DNA of 64,000 nucleotides. Source: Rhodococcus opacus B4 (GTDB lineage: Bacteria > Actinomycetota > Actinomycetes > Mycobacteriales > Mycobacteriaceae). Position 1 is the stretch's first letter; every line of letters begins with the position of its first letter. A model generated the notes under the pieces. That model did not search any database and had not been told where the DNA came from. It saw only the letters and a program-made list of their open reading frames with translations. The DNA lies in NCBI RefSeq assembly GCF_000010805.1, contig NC_012522.1, positions 4,216,001-4,280,000 on the forward strand, given 5' to 3'. Below, one piece after another: positions 60,118-64,000 of the stretch. Both the position numbers and the translations under genes were made by a program.

Positions 60118-61059
60118 ATGCTGATTGTTCTCGATACCTCGGCCGTCACGCGAGACGCGCGCTTCGAGACGTTCGTCCGCGACGCCCTCGACCGGGGCCG
60201 CCGAGTGCTCGTCCCCCGCCTCGTCCTCGTCGAGGTCGCCCACCGGTACCAGCGGGAGTCGGTCGCGATGATCGAGGCCCTCACCGTCCAGGCCCGGATG
60301 TACGACCGGCTCGGACTCCGCGACGACCTGTCGTTGTTCGTCGACGCCGCGCGGGCGAAGGCCGACGGCTACGTCGACTCGCTGGCCCGGCAGCTGGAGG
60401 CGATGGGCTGCGACGTGATCGAGCCGGCGTACACCTCGCACCTCGAGATCGCGGCCCGTGAACTGCGGCGTCGCCGCCCGTATGTCGACCGGAAGCGGCG
60501 CGGATACACGGCCACGGTGAACTGGCTGACGGTCCTGGACATCGCGGACCGCCGGCCGTCCGAGGACGTCGTGTGGGTCAGCGCGAACTCCCGGGCGTTC
60601 GGTAGCGGCGAGCCCGGGGCGTGGCACGGTGAGATCTGGGCCGAGCTGCAGGACCGCGGCCTCGACCACCGGCTGCGGTGGGTGACCGGGCTCGACGACG
60701 TGGATCTGGGGGACACCGGCGTGCCTCGCCGCGAGCGGGTCTTCGAGCCGGTCCCCGCCCCGCCCGCCAGTGTCCCTGCCCCGCCTTCCGCGGTCCCCGC
60801 CCCGCCCCCCTTTGGCGCGGCACCGCGGCCCGTGGTCGCGGCCCCGCCGCCCCGGGCGCCGCTCGTGGTGTCCGAGCCCGTGGTACCCCCGGTCGCGCCG
60901 CCGCCCGCGCAGGTGACGCGTCCCCGGGTGGCGCCGCAGCGGATCCTGCCCTCCGGCAATGCGGACACCGGTGGGCGCCGCGGCATCGGCCGGATGAGGG
61001 GTGGCCGCAAGCGCAAGGTCACCGTGGTCGAGGAGCTGGACGACCTCGATTTCGGGTGA
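60118..61059 (+). CDS. PIN-like domain protein with proline-rich tail
   Basis: A 313-residue protein. Residues 1-190 look like a PIN-type ribonuclease fold: LIVLDTSAVTRD (first Asp), VLVPRLVLVEVAHRYQRE (Glu), DIADRRPSEDVVWVSAN (late acidic residues). The C-terminal 110 residues are Pro/Ala-rich and end in a basic-then-acidic tail (RGGRKRKVTVVEELDDLDFG). No antitoxin gene is adjacent, so it is not a standard VapC pair. ATG at 60118 is chosen because the PIN strand begins there. Confidence 0.65.
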   Translation: MLIVLDTSAVTRDARFETFVRDALDRGRRVLVPRLVLVEVAHRYQRESVAMIEALTVQARMYDRLGLRDDLSLFVDAARAKADGYVDSLARQLEAMGCDVIEPAYTSHLEIAARELRRRRPYVDRKRRGYTATVNWLTVLDIADRRPSEDVVWVSANSRAFGSGEPGAWHGEIWAELQDRGLDHRLRWVTGLDDVDLGDTGVPRRERVFEPVPAPPASVPAPPSAVPAPPPFGAAPRPVVAAPPPRAPLVVSEPVVPPVAPPPAQVTRPRVAPQRILPSGNADTGGRRGIGRMRGGRKRKVTVVEELDDLDFG

Positions 61060-61226
61060 TCCGCACATAGCTTCCCGTCCTGCAGGCCGCGGTAACGATT
61101 CGGGCAACGGTCATAACGACTTGGGGCCGAAGCCACCATCAGCGACACACGGGCGTCGCGGGTACTCCAAGGTTGAACTTACGTATCCGTCAACGGCGAC
61201 GGGTACCGGCGACCAGGGGAGAAGGC

Positions 61227-62264
61227 ATGAAACCTGTGCCGAACGACCGCAAACCGTCTGCGCAGCAGCGGAAAGGGACACCGACCGTCCAATACCGTTC
61301 GGGGGCGAGGCTGGCGGGTCCGAGTATCGAATCCCAGGTTCTCTACCAGGCATGCAGATGGTTCCTCCGGCCCGTGGTGCGGATGGCGCCGATCAACGAG
61401 TCGGCCATCCGCAGGGCCGCGCTGCTGGACCTCGCGGCGGGGATCCGTCCCGCGTCTGGTATCCGCCGCCAGAAGGTGCGGCTGCCCGGGTTCGACGCGG
61501 AGATCGTCCGCTCCCCGGGAGTCTCACCGGATCTGAGCGACGGCGTCGTCCTCTATCTCCATGGTGGCGGATTCCTGTGCTGCGGGCTGAACACGCACCG
61601 GCCGGTGGTCGCGACCATCGCGAAGCTGACCGGACTGCCGGTGATGCATGTCGGCTACCGGCAACTGCCCGACACGAACATCAGCGGCTCCGTCGACGAC
61701 TGCCTGACGGCGTACAAGTGGTTGCTGGAGAACGGGGCCCGCGCAGGGGGGACGGTGTTCGCCGGCGATTCCGCGGGTGGGTTCCTCGTGTTCGCGACGG
61801 CGCTGAAGGCGCGCGAGGAGGGCGTGGATCTGCCCGCCGGACTGGTCGGGTTGTCGCCGCTGCTGGACCTGGACTGTGCCGACAAACTGGTGCACGCCAA
61901 CGCCGCCCGCGACGTGTTCGCGCCGGTGGAGGCGCTCGTCACCATCGGCAAGCTGGGCGGCGAGGTGGACGGTGTGCTCGACCCCGCGCTCTCACCCGTG
62001 AACGGCGCTCTCGAGGGTCTGCCGCCGTCGTTGCTGTTCGCCGCGGAAGGTGAGGTGCTGCGGTCGGATTCGGAGCTGATGGCGCACCGGCTGAGCGCCG
62101 CGGGTGTGCCGACGATGCTGCAGATCTGGGACGGCCAGGTGCACGCGTTTCCGGCGTTGTGGCCCGGTCTGCCGGAAAGCCGTGTGGTGCTTCGGCGTAT
62201 CGCGCGGTTCGTCACGACGCGGGTGCGGCCGGACGACGGTGTCGCCCGGGACAAGACCGCCTGA
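61227..62264 (+). CDS. Alpha/beta hydrolase (HSL/acetyl-hydrolase family)
   Basis: A 345-residue esterase of the hormone-sensitive-lipase type. The oxyanion motif is HGGGFLC, the nucleophile is in GDSAGG, and the His is in GQVHAFPAL. No signal peptide. The ATG at 61227 follows AGGGGAGAAGG, a strong ribosome site. Its stop directly abuts the convergent protease stop (62264/62265), with no room for a terminator. Substrate unknown; probably an acyl ester or lipid. Confidence 0.85.
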   Translation: MKPVPNDRKPSAQQRKGTPTVQYRSGARLAGPSIESQVLYQACRWFLRPVVRMAPINESAIRRAALLDLAAGIRPASGIRRQKVRLPGFDAEIVRSPGVSPDLSDGVVLYLHGGGFLCCGLNTHRPVVATIAKLTGLPVMHVGYRQLPDTNISGSVDDCLTAYKWLLENGARAGGTVFAGDSAGGFLVFATALKAREEGVDLPAGLVGLSPLLDLDCADKLVHANAARDVFAPVEALVTIGKLGGEVDGVLDPALSPVNGALEGLPPSLLFAAEGEVLRSDSELMAHRLSAAGVPTMLQIWDGQVHAFPALWPGLPESRVVLRRIARFVTTRVRPDDGVARDKTA

Positions 62265-63341
62265 CTACCGCGGCGGGCCCTTCTCCAGCACGATCGTCGT
62301 CGACCGCTGTCTTCCGGTCTCGTCGAGCCAGCGCATGTCGACGGCGTCACCGGGGTGCCGGGAGATCATGAGTCCGCTGAGGTCGTCCGAGGACCGGATG
62401 GGGATTCCGTCGAATTCGGTGACGACGTCCCCGATTTCGATGCCCGCGTCGTCGGCGGGGGTGCCGATGCTGACCCAGAGCACCTCGGCGCCGCGGGCGT
62501 CGTCGGTGACGCTGATCCCGAGGAGGGGCGTATCGCCGATGTGCACGGTGGCGGACGCCGCACCGGCGCGGACCTGATCGACGATCGTCATCGCGGTGTC
62601 GATGGGGACCGCATACGATCTCGGCTGGGCGGGAGCGGGTTTGGTGGGATCGGAGTCGGCGTTGCCCGCGGTGTTGACGCCGATGACGGCGGCGGTGGCG
62701 TCGACGAGCGGGCCGCCGGAGTCGCCGGGCCGGACTGCCGCGTCGATCTGGATCAAGCCGTTCAGCCGGTTCCGGGAGCCGTCGGTGGAGCTGCGGGCGG
62801 TGATCGCCTGCCCGAGATCGGTGACGAAACCCCGCGCCGCCACCGGGACTCCGCCTCCTTCGGCGTTCCCCACCGCGGTCACCGGGTCGCCGACGGCGAC
62901 GGTGGTGTCCTTCGCGAGGGTCGCGGCGGGGAGGTCGCCCGCGCCCTGGAGCCGGAGGACCGCGATGTCGCGCGAACTGTCGTACCCGAGTACGTCCGCG
63001 ACGTACTCCGCACCGTTGCCGAGGCTCACCGCGCTGATGTCGATTGCACCGTCGATCACGTGATGATTGGTGAGGACGACGCCGTCGGGGGTGAGCACGA
63101 TCCCCGTTCCCGCGGTTTCGACGAGCCCCGAATCGGCGACGAGGGTGACGATCGCCGGGATCACCCGGGCCTCGACCTCCTCCGGGGTCAGGACGACGGG
63201 CGGCGGTGGCGGAGGCGGCGCGGGCTGGGCCACCGTCGCCGCGGGCGGTCCCGGTTCGCGGACCGGCGGTGCGCTCAGCAGCAGGCTGCCGATCACCGCC
63301 GTGGCCACGGCGAGGACCGTTGCGGCGCGGGGCGTGGTCAT
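62265..63341 (-). CDS. HtrA-like exported serine protease with PDZ domain
   Basis: A 358-residue protein with a signal/anchor segment (5-24), a proline-run linker (31-48), a trypsin-like domain with the triad His94 (TNHHVIDG), Asp125 (SRDIAVL) and Ser208 (GDSGGP), and a C-terminal PDZ domain (about 265-350; GTPADDAGIEIGDVVTEFDG). It probably degrades or processes misfolded proteins in the envelope. Confidence 0.88.
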   Translation of the reverse strand: MTTPRAATVLAVATAVIGSLLLSAPPVREPGPPAATVAQPAPPPPPPPVVLTPEEVEARVIPAIVTLVADSGLVETAGTGIVLTPDGVVLTNHHVIDGAIDISAVSLGNGAEYVADVLGYDSSRDIAVLRLQGAGDLPAATLAKDTTVAVGDPVTAVGNAEGGGVPVAARGFVTDLGQAITARSSTDGSRNRLNGLIQIDAAVRPGDSGGPLVDATAAVIGVNTAGNADSDPTKPAPAQPRSYAVPIDTAMTIVDQVRAGAASATVHIGDTPLLGISVTDDARGAEVLWVSIGTPADDAGIEIGDVVTEFDGIPIRSSDDLSGLMISRHPGDAVDMRWLDETGRQRSTTIVLEKGPPR

Positions 63342-63368
63342 GCCCGGGTGTCGTCGGCGCGGATTCGG

Positions 63369-63776
63369 TCAGGACTGTTTCAGCGACCCCCAGCCGTGCC
63401 ACGTGTCGATCTCGATCCAGGCGCTGACCCGCTTCCGGTCGCGGACGGGGTACGGCTTGCCGCTGTAATGGGTCGCGAGGCGGTCGATGTCGGCGAGGTC
63501 TTCGTCGTCGACGAACTCCGTCACCCGGCCCTGGACGCTGACGTGGGTGATCCAGTCGCCCGGATCCATCGCCGTGAGGCTGACCCGGGGATCGGTCCGC
63601 AGGTAGTCCAGTCGCCTGCGCTCGGCGTCCATGTTGACCAGCACCCTGCCGTCCTCGTACAGATACCAGGTGGCCACGGACACGGGCTGCCCGTCGTGCC
63701 GGACGCAGGCGATGGTGGCGTAATTGGGCCGGGCGAACATCTCGGCGGCCTTCGGTGTCAGAGGTGGCTTCGACAT
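63369..63776 (-). CDS. PPOX-class F420-dependent oxidoreductase
   Basis: A 135-residue split-barrel flavin/deazaflavin-binding protein: NYATIACVRHDGQPVSVATWY, then GRVLVNMDAERRRLDYLRTDPRVSLTAMD. The family reduces diverse substrates with F420H2; the substrate is unknown. ATG at 63776 is preferred because the domain begins there; the longer frame to 63875 enters the palindrome. It is the second F420-type enzyme in the window. Confidence 0.8.
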   Translation of the reverse strand: MSKPPLTPKAAEMFARPNYATIACVRHDGQPVSVATWYLYEDGRVLVNMDAERRRLDYLRTDPRVSLTAMDPGDWITHVSVQGRVTEFVDDEDLADIDRLATHYSGKPYPVRDRKRVSAWIEIDTWHGWGSLKQS

Positions 63777-63835
63777 GTCCGAAAGATACTCCCTGGCGCC
63801 GGTCCCGGAACTGCGGTTCGCGCGCCCACCCCCAG

Positions 63836-63875
63836 GTGAGTGTTTTCGTGTACCCGGGCACACGAAAACACTCAC
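63836..63875. repeat. GTGAG...CTCAC palindrome, copy 4, overlapping the rmlC-like stop
   Basis: Sixteen-base perfect arms GTGAGTGTTTTCGTGT and ACACGAAAACACTCAC with an 8-base loop (ACCCGGGC); total 40 bp. C/G runs flank it (CCCAG and ATGGG). The TGA of the truncated minus-strand gene lies in the right arm, so a terminator role is plausible. Confidence 0.9.
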
Positions 63876-64000
63876 ATGGGGGGGAGGGCTCCGGCGTCGA
63901 TGGCCTGCTGCAGCGACGGCGCGGCCGAATCCTTCTCGGACAGCTGGAACGTCAGCGGGCTGCCGTCCCGGCCGACCGTAGGCCAGTCGATGCCCAGGTC
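63872..64000 (-). CDS. Partial dTDP-4-dehydrorhamnose 3,5-epimerase-like protein (RmlC C-terminus)
   Basis: The last 42 codons of a gene that continues beyond the window. The reading LGIDWP...LSEKDSAAPSLQQAIDAGALPPM resembles the C-terminal end of RmlC (IDWP...LSDRDAAAPS...G.LP). RmlC makes dTDP-4-keto-rhamnose for the rhamnosyl linker of arabinogalactan, which suits the locus. The stop TGA overlaps the palindrome. Confidence 0.7.
   Translation of the reverse strand, partial: DLGIDWPTVGRDGSPLTFQLSEKDSAAPSLQQAIDAGALPPM

Overview
This window reads as chromosomal DNA of a mycolic-acid-containing actinomycete, most likely a Rhodococcus close to R. opacus/jostii. It is GC-rich, has many GTG starts and 1-4 bp start/stop overlaps, and carries the mycolate-arabinogalactan biosynthesis locus. 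Gene order follows the Mycobacterium tuberculosis Rv3789-Rv3841 interval with rhodococcal insertions. No prophage, insertion sequence, CRISPR array, rRNA or tRNA was seen.

Region 1 (1-11.4 kb) is housekeeping and iron: a DUF2470 protein behind an IdeR-type iron box, pheA, a histidine phosphatase, a lipase-maturation-factor-like membrane protein, a compact PE-PPE-EspG type VII secretion module, a minimal zincin metallopeptidase, a septum-formation-domain protein, an ankyrin protein, serS, then bfd and bfr behind a second iron box.

Region 2 (11.4-21.5 kb) is envelope accessory: an MBL-fold/Rieske protein, a putative lipoprotein, two tandem acylglycerophosphate acyltransferases, a HAD phosphatase, a peptidoglycan amidase with LGFP repeats divergent from a SpoIID/LytB protein, and a GT4 glycosyltransferase.

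Region 3 (21.6-44.3 kb, plus strand) is the core cell-wall cluster: glf and glfT2 (galactan), DPPR phosphatase and ubiA (arabinose donor), aftB, three mycolyltransferases (the third with LGFP repeats), a DUF732 lipoprotein, a cutinase-like enzyme, an inserted LLM/F420 oxidoreductase, then fadD32-pks13-accD4 for mycolic acid condensation.

Region 4 (44.4-59.5 kb, mostly minus strand) is arabinan synthesis: dprE1-dprE2-aftA, a small membrane protein, an MspA-like porin on the opposite strand, a GT-C-like membrane protein and two Emb arabinosyltransferases, with an AbiEi/DUF559-like protein beyond. Region 5 (59.5-64 kb) holds gtrA, a PIN-like protein, an alpha/beta hydrolase, an HtrA-like protease, a PPOX F420 enzyme and the 3' end of an rmlC-like gene.

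Regions 3 and 4 together cover galactan, arabinan, arabinose-donor supply, mycolate condensation and mycolate transfer. The most notable unexplained structure is a family of palindromes with GTGAG/CTCAC ends exactly 40 bp apart (13038, 52217, 59457, 63836). Three lie at or overlap stop codons. One fills the divergent dprE1/gtrA intergenic space, where a terminator makes no obvious sense. Several other strong hairpins and a gene-conversion-like patch between two mycolyltransferases are also reported.
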